A DNA stretch of 64,000 bases from Nitrospira sp. (lineage in GTDB: Bacteria > Nitrospirota > Nitrospiria > Nitrospirales > Nitrospiraceae): NCBI GenBank assembly GCA_022842445.1, contig JALHPO010000001.1, forward strand, positions 419,144 to 483,143. Direction: 5' to 3'. The translations under genes were made by a program, and so were the position numbers. Positions 41,201 to 51,700 of the stretch are shown here, in pieces (the first letter of the stretch is position 1; every line of letters begins with the position of its first letter). The notes under the pieces were generated by a model. That model saw only the letters and a program-made list of their open reading frames with translations. It made no database searches and was not told the origin of the DNA.

Positions 41201-43450
41201 TTACGCAAGAGACCGTGCCGGGCGCAACTGTGCCGCAAGCTGCGCGAATCGGACATCCTGCGCCAAGTCCTCGATCGTCACATTCAATTTCTGCCGCCAA
41301 TTCGGGTGTTGATCGACCGTTCCCGGCACGTTCGTTTGCGCGCACAGACCGATCACATCCTCAATATTCGCCAGGACCATCCAGGCAGGCGTGTGTGCCA
41401 GATACTGATGAATTGCATCGGCCAGCTCCCAGGTCATGACCGGGGTCAGGCCTGGATCGTCGGAGACACCGGGCGGCAACAGCCCCTCTGATCGTAATGC
41501 CCCGATGATTCGCGCTTTGTCTGCCTGCCGTTCCATCAACATCCCAATTTTGGCTTGTTCAGACCCGATAAGACCGAGCTCATCGCGAGTCTGAATATCG
41601 GCGCCCTCCCAATACCCGCTTAACGTAGGAAGATCATGGGTTGTCACAACGGCAAGGGATTGGGCCGGGTACGCACCCGGCGGCTTCCAGGCTCCAGTCT
41701 CGGTTCGCTCAAAATAGAATACCCGATAGGAGAGAACGCCTGCGCCCCTCAGCCTGTCACGAACCCAGTCCGGGACTGTGCCCAGGTCTTCTCCGATCAC
41801 CAGCGTGCGTGCCCGCGTACTTTCCAGCGCAAGGATCGCAAGGAGATCTTCGGCAGGATAGTGCACGTACGTCCCCTGAGACGCGGGCGCCCCGCGCGGA
41901 ATCCAAAACAGCCGGAACAGCGCCATCACATGATCAAGCCTGATCGCGCCGCCGTAACGCAGATTATTGCGAAACAACTCAATCATATACTGGTAGCCGC
42001 TCTCCCGAAGACGAAGAGGATCGGCCGGGGAAAATCCCCAGTTCTGTCCGTCCGGAGCAAACGCATCGGGCGGCGCGCCGCAATCGGCGCCCAGCGCTAA
42101 CACCTCTTGAAAACGCCAGCCGTCGGCGCCATGTCGATCGCTGCCTAGTGCAAGATCGTGGTAGAGCCCGATCGGCATACCGGCCTCGGCCGTCTTCTTC
42201 CTCAGCACGCCCAACTGCTCTGCCGCCAGCCATTGGAGATACAGAAAGAACCGTACCCGGTGCATCTGCCGGCGCTGAAACTCACGCACCGCATCGGATG
42301 CCGGTATGCGGTATCCTTCCGGCCAGTTCGTCCACATGGTGGAGACGGAATCCGCTTGTCCCTCCTCTTCCAACGCTTGAAACAGAGCGTAGCGGATCAG
42401 CGGTTCTCCTGCTTCCAGCACGTACCGATGGAAGCTCCACCCTCGATCCGTGTGCGGCTTCAATTCCGGCTCTGCCCCTTCAAAGTTGTCCCGGAGGAAG
42501 GCCTGGTAACACAGATTCAGAATTTCGCGTTTGGCCGACGCCACGCCATCGTAATCGACCAAGTTGCTTTGCCGGGCGGCCTCAATCCGCGCGCGGAAGG
42601 AGGGATCGGTCAGCCGCTCCCGCACTTCAGGCGCCGTGCGGCATTCAGAAACACCCTCGACATCGATGTACAGGTCATTAAGAAACAGTCGGCTGCTCGG
42701 GGAATAGGGGCTAATGTGATACGGTGTTGAGTTCTTCAACGCATGCAGCGGGTTGAGACCGATCATAGCCGCGCCCAGCCCCTTGCCGGCCCACTCGACG
42801 ACATCGGCAAGATCGTGAAAGTCTCCGACCCCCCAATTACGCTCACTGCGCAAGGAATAGAGCTGCAGCGCCACACCCCAGAGACGGCCGCCCTGCTGAA
42901 AGCTCTCCGGAACATAGCAACGGTCGGGAGCCACGATCAGCCGGAATCTCACATTGACGTCCGCGCTACCGCCCTGCGTGTGTACCCGCGCCTCGTAATA
43001 GCCGAGCGGCAGATCCGGCGGCAGCCCGAACGTCAGGCGAATATAGCGCCGCCCGTCAATGCTGCGTGTCTCGGCACTGGTCAGCCCTGGCCCTTCCTCC
43101 CGTTCATGACAGCGCTCACCGTTCTCTGCACAGAGAAACCAATGTACGCGCACGATCGCATCATCTGCGCTCTCGCACGGCACATACAACGACCAGAAGC
43201 CGGGCGCGTCCCCCAGCCGCAGAATGCGAACCGGATCGCAGCCCTGCACCCAAGGGCGATGGTCCCAGGCTGTCAGGGCCTCCACAAGCCCGGTCCGATG
43301 CAACGAACGAAAGCCCATCGCGGCGAGAATCGCGCGGCGCGTCTCATCCGTCGTCACGTGGTGTGTTCCGGCAATGTCGTAGTAGTCGGCGGCAATCCCC
43401 GCCCGCTCCGCCAAGAGACGAAGGAGTTCGGATTCAGGCTGGTCGTACAT
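41201..43450 (-). CDS. malQ: 4-alpha-glucanotransferase (amylomaltase)
   Basis: MalQ (GH77) transfers maltodextrin chains in glycogen/maltodextrin metabolism. The 749-residue product has an N-terminal extension (1-170) typical of the long bacterial type and the GH77 core with LQLYSLRSERNWGVGDFHDL, the nucleophile region AIRLDHVMALFRLFWIP, LVIGEDLGTVP and the VTTHDLPTLSGYW segment. It lies 49 bases before the kinase gene and 49 bases after tolC on the same strand. No other glycogen gene is in the window. Confidence 0.94.
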   Translation of the reverse strand: MYDQPESELLRLLAERAGIAADYYDIAGTHHVTTDETRRAILAAMGFRSLHRTGLVEALTAWDHRPWVQGCDPVRILRLGDAPGFWSLYVPCESADDAIVRVHWFLCAENGERCHEREEGPGLTSAETRSIDGRRYIRLTFGLPPDLPLGYYEARVHTQGGSADVNVRFRLIVAPDRCYVPESFQQGGRLWGVALQLYSLRSERNWGVGDFHDLADVVEWAGKGLGAAMIGLNPLHALKNSTPYHISPYSPSSRLFLNDLYIDVEGVSECRTAPEVRERLTDPSFRARIEAARQSNLVDYDGVASAKREILNLCYQAFLRDNFEGAEPELKPHTDRGWSFHRYVLEAGEPLIRYALFQALEEEGQADSVSTMWTNWPEGYRIPASDAVREFQRRQMHRVRFFLYLQWLAAEQLGVLRKKTAEAGMPIGLYHDLALGSDRHGADGWRFQEVLALGADCGAPPDAFAPDGQNWGFSPADPLRLRESGYQYMIELFRNNLRYGGAIRLDHVMALFRLFWIPRGAPASQGTYVHYPAEDLLAILALESTRARTLVIGEDLGTVPDWVRDRLRGAGVLSYRVFYFERTETGAWKPPGAYPAQSLAVVTTHDLPTLSGYWEGADIQTRDELGLIGSEQAKIGMLMERQADKARIIGALRSEGLLPPGVSDDPGLTPVMTWELADAIHQYLAHTPAWMVLANIEDVIGLCAQTNVPGTVDQHPNWRQKLNVTIEDLAQDVRFAQLAAQLRPARSLA

Positions 43451-43499
43451 GCGGAGGCAGTGTGAGTGAAGCGCCGGATCAAGTCAAGGGATCGACGGG

Positions 43500-44849
43500 C
43501 TAATTGAGCGCATGGAGATTGCCGGTCGAGCGGGCGATATTGACCCGGGCGGCATTAAGCTGAAAAAGGGCCATCACCAGATTTTCTCTGGCGCGGGCCA
43601 CCGCCGAGAGACCGTTTGTCAGTTCAAAATGGCTGGCGGCCGTAATCACGGCATAGCGCTCGCGGGCCAACTCCAGTTCTTTCGTCGCCATCTTCAGGCC
43701 GGTTTGCGCGATCCTGACCTGCTCTTTCGCCGCCGCCAATGAGGCCAGTGCATCGTGGACTTCCATCTTGACCTGATTAACGACCGACCTCATCCTGAAC
43801 ACTTCCTGTCGTAACCGGCTCTGCGCTTCTGCGATGCGGCCTTCACGCTGCCCCCCGTCAAAAATAGGAATTTGCAGGCTCAACGCCATTTGATAGGTAT
43901 CGAGGGTATTGTTCCACCGGTTGCCGATCAGGCCATAGTCCCCTTGAGCCACCAGCGATGGCAGCCGTTCTCCGGTGATCGAGGAGTAGGTCAGTTCCGA
44001 CGCTTTGACACGGGTAACCTGCGCCTGGACTTCCGGACGACGTGCCAACGCATCCTCCACGGCATGCTGCGACGAAGGGATGTCCTGCACGTCCGTGGAC
44101 CATTCGTCTGCCAGTACCAACCTGCTCTCATGGGGCAACGCCAAGAGGTTGATCAGACCGAGTTTTGCATGTTCGAGATCGTATCGTACCGAAGATCCCC
44201 GCTGCCGTTCTGCGGCCAATTGCGCTTCAAGCCGCGCAATGTCCAGTCCGGTCGCCACCCCGCCCCGCTGCCGTTGCCTCACGATCCCCAGTAACTCGCT
44301 CATGATCGATTCATTCGCCTCGTGCATCTTGGCCATAGCCATGGCCTTCAACCCTTCCATGTAGAGCAGCGCCGCGCTGGCCATTGTGTCAAGCGTCTTC
44401 GCATCCGCTTCGAGCTCAGTGGCATGCAAAGCCTCACGAGACGCCCGCCAACGCTGGATCAAACTGGCGCTGAAGAGATTCTGCGTCGCGCTGATACGCG
44501 TATCGAAGATGCTGAAGGGATCTGACCGGACCGGATCAAGTCCGAACGTTCCTCGAAACTGTGTCTGTCTCGTCTGCCGCACATTGGCAGACACATTAGG
44601 CAACATGGCTCCCAATTGCGTCTGTACCTGCCCTTGGGCCTGCTGAATCCGTTCTTTGTAGAGAAGCACATCGGGATTGTTGTCCGCCGCAGCGGCCAAG
44701 GTGCCCTTCAGAGTCAGATGGAGTGCCGGTGCAACCAGTGGTTCTGACAGCCCTGTCTCTTCGCCGGCCGCAAAACCGGCCTGGCTCACCGCACACTCAA
44801 GAGCTCCGGCAAGCAAGAGACTGACGCGCAATGGAACAGACATTCTCAC
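43500..44849 (-). CDS. TolC-family outer-membrane efflux protein
   Basis: The 449-residue product has a signal peptide and long alpha-helical hairpins with the internal repeat of TolC: segments starting NNPDVLLYKERIQQAQGQVQTQLGAMLPNVS and ARRPEVQAQVTRVKASELTY. Three such proteins form the outer-membrane tunnel of type I systems. It lies 7 bases after the HlyD-like gene, so it belongs to this secretion operon. Confidence 0.92.
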   Translation of the reverse strand: MRMSVPLRVSLLLAGALECAVSQAGFAAGEETGLSEPLVAPALHLTLKGTLAAAADNNPDVLLYKERIQQAQGQVQTQLGAMLPNVSANVRQTRQTQFRGTFGLDPVRSDPFSIFDTRISATQNLFSASLIQRWRASREALHATELEADAKTLDTMASAALLYMEGLKAMAMAKMHEANESIMSELLGIVRQRQRGGVATGLDIARLEAQLAAERQRGSSVRYDLEHAKLGLINLLALPHESRLVLADEWSTDVQDIPSSQHAVEDALARRPEVQAQVTRVKASELTYSSITGERLPSLVAQGDYGLIGNRWNNTLDTYQMALSLQIPIFDGGQREGRIAEAQSRLRQEVFRMRSVVNQVKMEVHDALASLAAAKEQVRIAQTGLKMATKELELARERYAVITAASHFELTNGLSAVARARENLVMALFQLNAARVNIARSTGNLHALN

Positions 44850-44856
44850 CGTCTAA

Positions 44857-46248
44857 CTACCGTTCCCTGAGACTTTCTTGGACGGATTTGAGTAGCGGAC
44901 TCAAGAGATATTCGATCACGCGGCGCTGGCCGGTCTTGATCTCCACCGTGACGGCCATGCCGGACGTAAGATGGACCTGCTTCCCCTCGACCTGGATGGT
45001 CCCTCGATCCATGCTGACCCTGGTGGGATACACCAATCCCACTTTTTCGATAGGCGCAGCGTCGCTGGAAACGGTCAAAACCCGACCTGGAATGGTTCCG
45101 TACAGGGTGAACGGAAAGGCTTCGACTTTGATTTCAACCGGCTGCCCCTCGCGCACAAATCCTACATCTTTGTTTTCGACCTGCGCTTCCACCTCGACCG
45201 GATGTTCCTGCGGCACGACGATGAGCAGCGGTTGGGCCGGTGTCACCACGCCGCCGACCGTATGCACAGCCAGCTGTTGCACCACACCGTCGATCGGCGT
45301 CGTCAGCCGCTGCAAGTCGGCCTTTTGCCCCGCCTTCGTCACGTCCTGTGCAAGCGAGGCGGATTTGGTTTCAGCAGCGGACAGCTCCACCTGTTTTGAT
45401 TGCTGGAATTCCGAGATCATGGCCCGATAGTGCTTGTCGGCCTCTGCAAGCGCCGCCATATCTTGTTGCAATTTCTTCTTTTGTCCGGCCAGTTCCTGCG
45501 TCTTGTCGATCCGCTGTCCTTCGGCCTGCAAGAAATCCATCTTCGTCACGGCCTCATGTTCGAGCAGGCGCTTGTACGCCGCTGCGCGTTCCGCCTCCAT
45601 CGGGACCGTGGCTTCCAATCGGAGAATATTCTCCCGGGTTTGATCAAGCGCGGCCTTGCGTTGATCAACCAGATGCTGCGCCGCCGCCATCTTGGCCTGG
45701 TATTCGGCCAGCTGATCGCGCAGCAACTGCTGCTGCAGCACGACGTAGGCAAGGTCCGAATCGCCCGGCGCCTCGAACGTGCTCCGGCCTGCGATCAACG
45801 CCCGCAACCGCGCCGCCTCCACTTTGGCAGCTCGATATTCATTGACCGCCCGGTCGCGATCCGCGCGATTGAGCGTCGGGTCGAGCTCGATCAGCACATC
45901 GCCTTTTTTCACGGTCTGCCCGTCCTGCACATGGATCGAGGCGATCACACCGGTTTCATACGGTTGAATCGTTTTTGAATAGCCGCTGGGAATAATTTTC
46001 CCCTGCGCCGTGGCCACGATATCGATCCAGCCAAACGTGGCCCACAACGCGCCGGCCGTAAAGACCGCCAGAATTGTCCAGAGAATCGCGCGGCCGATGG
46101 GGGACGGAGGCGCCTGTTGAATTTCCAGCACCGCCGGCAGAAACTCCGTCGCACGGCCTCTCGGCGCCGTGCCGATCTGGCGGCTGGATTCAGCCTGCCA
46201 CGCCGCCTTCCACACCGTCCAATGCCGTGCAATCATTCCAAATGCCAT
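44857..46248 (-). CDS. HlyD-family membrane fusion protein
   Basis: The 463-residue protein has a cytosolic stub of about 55 residues, one transmembrane helix (ILWTILAVFTAGALWATFGWI), a biotinyl-lipoyl-like half (GVIASIHVQDGQTVKKGDVLIELDP), a coiled-coil hairpin (about 130-320), and the second lipoyl and beta-barrel part ending GMAVTVEIKTGQRRVIEYLLSPLLKSVQESLRER, the family C-terminus. It links the ABC exporter to TolC. It is 7 bases upstream of tolC. Confidence 0.94.
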   Translation of the reverse strand: MAFGMIARHWTVWKAAWQAESSRQIGTAPRGRATEFLPAVLEIQQAPPSPIGRAILWTILAVFTAGALWATFGWIDIVATAQGKIIPSGYSKTIQPYETGVIASIHVQDGQTVKKGDVLIELDPTLNRADRDRAVNEYRAAKVEAARLRALIAGRSTFEAPGDSDLAYVVLQQQLLRDQLAEYQAKMAAAQHLVDQRKAALDQTRENILRLEATVPMEAERAAAYKRLLEHEAVTKMDFLQAEGQRIDKTQELAGQKKKLQQDMAALAEADKHYRAMISEFQQSKQVELSAAETKSASLAQDVTKAGQKADLQRLTTPIDGVVQQLAVHTVGGVVTPAQPLLIVVPQEHPVEVEAQVENKDVGFVREGQPVEIKVEAFPFTLYGTIPGRVLTVSSDAAPIEKVGLVYPTRVSMDRGTIQVEGKQVHLTSGMAVTVEIKTGQRRVIEYLLSPLLKSVQESLRER

Positions 46249-46262
46249 GCGACCTCAGTTCC

Positions 46263-46440
46263 TCATGCATCACAGGCAAGTGGCGAGTGGTAAGTGGCAA
46301 GAGTGCGGACTCCGTCGTCCTCAACCGGCTGTTCCGAATACCTCAACACTCACGCCTCGTCATTCGTTCCGAGCCACTCGCTATTTGCCACTTCCCCTTC
46401 ACCCCTTCACCCCTCACCCCTCACTACTCACCCCTCACAT
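46263..46440. repeat. Low-complexity tract, family B, between hlyB- and hlyD-like genes
   Basis: The left part reads GGCAAGTGGCGAGTGGTAAG and the right part runs through GCCACTCGCTATTTGCCACT into CCCTTCACCCCTCACCCCTC. The left part is roughly complementary to the right part, giving a long imperfect palindrome. The same words recur at 48690-48769, 53915-54000 and 54945-55063. Confidence 0.55.
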
Positions 46441-48617
46441 TTCACGGCTGCTCCGCCGTCCTGATACTTGTGCAATCTCGTGTAGAACCCGTTCATGCGG
46501 AGCAACTCCTCGTGCGAACCTTGCTCCACGATCTCGCCCCGTTCAACGACATAGATCCGATGGGCCGGACGCACCGTGCTCAGCCGATGAGCCACGATGA
46601 AGACCGTGCGCCCTTTGCAAATCTGAGCCATATTCTGTTGGATGACCGCTTCGGATTCGTAGTCCAGCGAGCTGGTCGCCTCGTCGAAGATCAGAATACG
46701 CGGATCCGCAACCAAGGCCCGTGCAATCGCGATCCGCTGGCGCTGCCCGCCGGAAAGCGAACATCCATGCTCGCCGACCAACGTATCATAGCCTTCCGGC
46801 AATTCGAGAATGAACTCATGGGCGCCCGACTGCTTGGCTGCCTGGATTACCCGTTCCATTGCCAGGCCGGGATCGGTCAGCGCGATATTGTCCCGTACTG
46901 AGCGATTGAAGAGAAAGTTCTCTTGCAAGACCACCCCCACTTGCCGCCGCAGCCAGGCCGGATCGACCTGCGCCAAATCGACGCCGTCGACCAGAATGCG
47001 CCCGCGCTCCGGCACATAGAGCCGCTGGATCAATTTCGCAATCGTGCTCTTCCCGGACCCCGACCGTCCGACAAGGCCGATCACCTGTCCCGGCGCGACC
47101 GAGAACGACACCTTTCGCAGCACTTCGGGGCCGTCCGGGCGGTAACGGAATGTCACATCTTCGAATACAACCTGTCCGGCGACATGGGGAAGCGTTGTGC
47201 GATTCGGATTATAGGACGGCTCCGGCTGCGAATTGAGCACATCACCCAGCCGTTGGACCGAAATACCCACCTGTTGAAACTCCTGCCAGAGATTCACCAG
47301 GCGCAGCATGGGGCCCGTCACTTGAGCCGACAGCATATTGAAGGCAATCAACTGTCCGATGCTCAGCTCCCCGCCGATCACATGATAGGCGCCGACCCAG
47401 AGGATGGCCACCGTCGTAATCTTCTGAACACCGGTTGCGACCTGACCGGCCACCGTGATCAGACTCGTCGCGCGAAAGCTCGCCCGCACATAGCCGGACA
47501 GCTGCTCTTCCCACTTGCGAAGCAGCGGTGGCTCGACCGCCATTGCCTTGACGGTCTGCATACCGCTGACGGTCTCCACCAAGAACGCTTGATTGTCTGC
47601 GCCGCGATTGAACTTTTCATGGAGCCGGGCCCGGATTGCCGGCGTAATCGCGACCGACAGCAGCGCATAGAACGGCAATGAGGCCATCACCACGATCGTC
47701 AACATGGGGCTGTAGAACCACATCACGGCCAGGAAGACGATCGTAAAGATCACGTCGAGAACCACCGTCACGGAATTGCTGGTCAGAAACTGGCGGATCT
47801 GTTCCAGCTCACGCACCCGGGCCACCGTATCGCCGACACGTCGGGCTTCGAAGTATGACAGCGGAAGGGCCAAGAGATGGCGGAACAGTTGCGCGCCCAG
47901 GCCCACGTCGATCCGGTTGGTCGTATGGGCAAACAAATAGGTGCGCAGCCCGCCCAGGATTGCCTCGAAAACCGCCAGCGTGATCATGCCGATCGCCAGT
48001 ACATGCAGTGTGGTAAAGCCCTTGTGCACCAGCACCTTGTCGATGACGACTTGTGTGAAGAGCGGCGTCAAGAGCGCGAAGAGTTGCAGAAAGAACGAGG
48101 CAACCAGCACTTCGCCCAACAACTTCCGGTATTTGACGATCGCGGGAATGAACCAGGTGAAATCGAACTTCAGATCTTGCAGGCGCAGATTCGCCCGTTT
48201 GGTAAAGAGCAGCAGCTCCCCGGTCCATGTCGATTCGAATTGCTCGCGAGACAAAATAAGCGGACGCGCTTCGGCCGGATCTTGAATCAGTACCTTCTCA
48301 GCTTCGATCTTAGCCAGCACGACGTAACGGCCATCAGTTCGTTTGGCGACAGCAGGCAACGGAATACCGGGCAGTTTGCTCCACTGGGTCTTGAGCAACC
48401 CGGCCTTCAGTCCAAGATGTTTCGCGGCGCGGAGCAGTTCGGTATCGGAAAGAGGCTGGCCGGACTGCGCAAACTGATGGCGGAGCTGCGAGCCGTCGGC
48501 AGGGAGATCGTAAAACCGCGTCAGGATCAGGAGACAGAGCAGACCCGTATCGGGAACTGCACCGGCAGAAACAGGGGTGGAATCCAAAACAGCACCCTCT
48601 CTTACCTCTGCCGACAT
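46428..48617 (-). CDS. Type I secretion ABC transporter (HlyB-like)
   Basis: The 729-residue exporter has an N-terminal C39-like domain (about 1-125) with no catalytic Cys at the expected site, as in RTX exporters that hold but do not cut the substrate. Six transmembrane helices follow (about 150-430), then the ATPase with Walker A GLVGRSGSGKST, signature [15 protein letters not shown] and Walker B ILIFDEATSSLDYESE. It should export the RTX proteins encoded on either side. ATG at 48617 gives the usual length; GTG at 48650 is possible. Confidence 0.95.
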   Translation of the reverse strand: MSAEVREGAVLDSTPVSAGAVPDTGLLCLLILTRFYDLPADGSQLRHQFAQSGQPLSDTELLRAAKHLGLKAGLLKTQWSKLPGIPLPAVAKRTDGRYVVLAKIEAEKVLIQDPAEARPLILSREQFESTWTGELLLFTKRANLRLQDLKFDFTWFIPAIVKYRKLLGEVLVASFFLQLFALLTPLFTQVVIDKVLVHKGFTTLHVLAIGMITLAVFEAILGGLRTYLFAHTTNRIDVGLGAQLFRHLLALPLSYFEARRVGDTVARVRELEQIRQFLTSNSVTVVLDVIFTIVFLAVMWFYSPMLTIVVMASLPFYALLSVAITPAIRARLHEKFNRGADNQAFLVETVSGMQTVKAMAVEPPLLRKWEEQLSGYVRASFRATSLITVAGQVATGVQKITTVAILWVGAYHVIGGELSIGQLIAFNMLSAQVTGPMLRLVNLWQEFQQVGISVQRLGDVLNSQPEPSYNPNRTTLPHVAGQVVFEDVTFRYRPDGPEVLRKVSFSVAPGQVIGLVGRSGSGKSTIAKLIQRLYVPERGRILVDGVDLAQVDPAWLRRQVGVVLQENFLFNRSVRDNIALTDPGLAMERVIQAAKQSGAHEFILELPEGYDTLVGEHGCSLSGGQRQRIAIARALVADPRILIFDEATSSLDYESEAVIQQNMAQICKGRTVFIVAHRLSTVRPAHRIYVVERGEIVEQGSHEELLRMNGFYTRLHKYQDGGAAVKCEG

Positions 48618-48689
48618 GGAAACATCACAAGATCCTCTCTTGGAATGCACAATATTTTCGTGACTGGTGCAACGCGGAAGTCCTGTACC

Positions 48690-48769
48690 TCCCGATCACT
48701 CCTTACTCGTTCCTTCACATCCCTCACGTCTCACGCCTTTCTACTCGCCACTCACCACTTGCCAGTGCC
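48690..48769. repeat. Low-complexity tract, family B, after the RTX gene
   Basis: Contains CTCACGTCTCACGCC and CTCGCCACTCACCACTTGCC, ending CCCTACTGCCAG at the stop codon of the RTX gene. The sequence just before 55064 is a close relative, showing that tract and RTX 3' end were duplicated together. Confidence 0.55.
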
Positions 48770-51700
48770 CTACTGCCAGTTCGCGGCAATAGTATTTTGG
48801 AAGGCCGCTTGTTGTTCTGCGGTACCGCCACCTGTGCTGGCAGTCTCCCATGTCAACCCGGTCTGGGTGGTGAAGGCCGCCATCGCTTGAATGAGCACAT
48901 CGACTTGCGCGCTGAGGAGGGTCTGCCCATCACCGGCCTGAATCGTCTCCGTACGATTCACCGGATCGCTGTACCAATTCTGAATCGTGACAGTATCCGT
49001 CGAGCCGGCGACGGCCAATCGCAGATCATCGGCCTGGCGGCTAATCACCAGATCCTGGGAATCTATGGTGGCACCGAACCGGACCACGTCGGCGATTCCA
49101 CTGTTGTCCTCTACGAGATCCTGCCCATCACCAGCGTCAAAAAGGAACGTGTCATTCCCCAGGCCGCCGCTCAAGGTATCGTCTCCCGCGCCTCCGTTGA
49201 GGATGTCGTTGCCGGCTGCGCCGTTGAGCACATCCGCACCATCCGAACCGATCAGCAGATTCGCCCCGGCACTGCCGGTCGCATGCACTGTCCCATTCAA
49301 CCCCGACGCATCGAGGTTCTCGAAATTGTTCTGGATGAGGCTCTCCGCCGCTCCCCCAATGTCCGTCACTTGATCGCCCACGCCCGCCGCCAAGTTCACG
49401 GTTACAAGGCCGCTGCCCCCCACCGTGCCCACCAGCGCCAAGGTATCGAGCCCGATCCCGCCATCCGCCGTATCCACATCCCCGACCGCCACGTCCATCA
49501 CGATGCGGTCGTTCCCGATCCCGCCGAGGACCGTGTCCTCACCAGCCTCGCCTTCCAGGGTGTCGTTGCCCGCATTGCCGATCAGAAAGTTGTCCTCCCC
49601 GTTACCCGTGATGACGTTATTGAGCGTATTGCCCGTGCCAATTGCCGCGGTCCCGGTCAATTCCAGGTTCTCGACATTGGCCCCCAACACATAGTTGATG
49701 GCCGCCTTGACCGTGTCGATTCCGCCATTGAGCCCTTCGCTCACCAGATCGGTCGCCGTCGCCACGACGAAGGTGTCATTGCCGCCGCCGCCGAACAGCA
49801 AATTGGTCCCCGCGCCGCCATCTAAGGTATCGTCGCCGGCGCCGCCATTGAGGATGTCGTTAGACCCCGTCCCGGTGAGCTCGTTGTCGCCCGCATTGCC
49901 GGTCATGAGCAGCCCGCTGGTCACGGCCGAGGCATCTACGTTCAGATCCGTTGTGCCGGTGGTGAGTCCCGCCGCATTCGCAATCACGACCGCCTCAATG
50001 CCGGTGACCCCGGCTGTCAGCACCAGGGTCTGGTCATCGGTCGTACTCGTGAAGCGCAGGACGTCTGTCCCGGCTCCTCCATCGATCACCTCACCCACGC
50101 CATGATCGGCATCGTTCCCAATCAGGATGACATCGTTGCCGGCACCGCCCTGCACGTCGTCGATCCCCGCCCCGCCGCTCAGCACATCGTTCCCCGCCAG
50201 ACCGGCGAGCACATCGGCACCGTCCGAGCCGATCAACAGATTCGCCCCGGCACTGCCGGTCGCCTGGACTGAACTGCCCAGCCCGGAGGCATCGAGGTTC
50301 TCAAAGTTCCTCTGCTCTAGCAACTCGGGATCGACCGTACCGATGCGCGTTACCTGATCGGTCAACGAAGAGAGGTCAACCACCACCACCCCGTCTCCAT
50401 CAACTGCACCTACCAGCGCCAACGTATCGAGCCCGATCCCACCATCCGCCGTATCCACGTGCCCGACCGCCACGTCCATCACAATGCGGTCGTTCCCGGT
50501 CCCGCCGAGGACCGTATCCTCACCCAGCCCACCGATGAGCGTATCGTGGCCAGCCCCTCCCTGGAGATTATTAGCAAGGTCGTTCCCGGTCAGGACATTG
50601 TTGAGCGCATTGCCGGTGCCGTTGAGGGCACCCCCTGTCAGCGTCAGGTTCTCCACGTTGGCGCCTAGCGTATAGTTCAGGGATGCATCCACGGTATCGA
50701 TCCCGCCATTGAGCCCTTCGCTCACAAGGTCAGTCGCCTGATTATTGACGATGAAGGTGTCGTTGCCCGCGCCCCCCACCAGCACATTTGTGCCGCCGCC
50801 GCCATCGAGGGTATCATCGCCCGCACCGCCATTGAGTAGATCGTTCCCTCCGGTACCCGTGAGCAGATTGTCCCCCGCATTGCCCACGATGAGCAGCCCC
50901 GTGCCGGTCACCGCCGAGGCATCGACATTGAGAGCCGTGGTCCCCGTGGTCACCCCCGCCGCAGTGCCAATGACCACCGCCTCGATGCCGGTCACCCCGT
51001 TCGTCAGCACCAGCGTTTGGCCATCGGTGGTATTGGTGAAACGCACCACGTCTGTGCCGGTCCCGCCAGCCACAACTTCACCCCCGGCGTGATCCCCCTG
51101 ATCGGCGATCAAAATGATATCGTTGCCGTCGCCGCTGTCTAGGGTGTCGTCGCCTGCACCACCGTTGAGGATGTCGTTCCCCGCCAGGCCGGCGAGCACA
51201 TCGACACCGTCCGAGCCAATCATGACATTCGCTCCGGCGCTGCCGGTCGCAGTCACCGTGCCGTCCAACCCCGACGCATCGAGATGCTCGAAGTTGTTCT
51301 GAAGCAGGCCTTCCGGCGTCCCCCCGATGTCCGTCACTTGGTCGCCTGCCCCTGCCGCCAAGTTCACTGTCACGGGACCGATCCCCCCCACCGTGCCAAC
51401 CAAGGCCAGTGTATCGAGGCCGAGTCCGCCGTCTGCGATATCAATGGCCCCCACCTCCACGTCCATCACAATGCGGTCGTTCCCGATCCCGCCGAGGACT
51501 GTGTCCGCTCCATCCTCTCCCTCGAGCAGATCATTGCCTGCTCCACCCGTCAGCACGTTGGCGCCGTCATTGCCGGTGAGGCTGTTGTTGAGGGCATTGC
51601 CTGTACCGTTGATAGCCAAGTTTCCGGTCAATTCCAGATTCTCCACGTTGGCGCCCAGCGTATAGCTCAGCGCCGCCTCCACAGTATCGAGCCCGCCATT

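Noticed and set aside
42148..42730. Overlapping plus-strand frames over malQ
   Set aside because: Complement of a clear malQ gene with no motifs or ribosome-binding sites.
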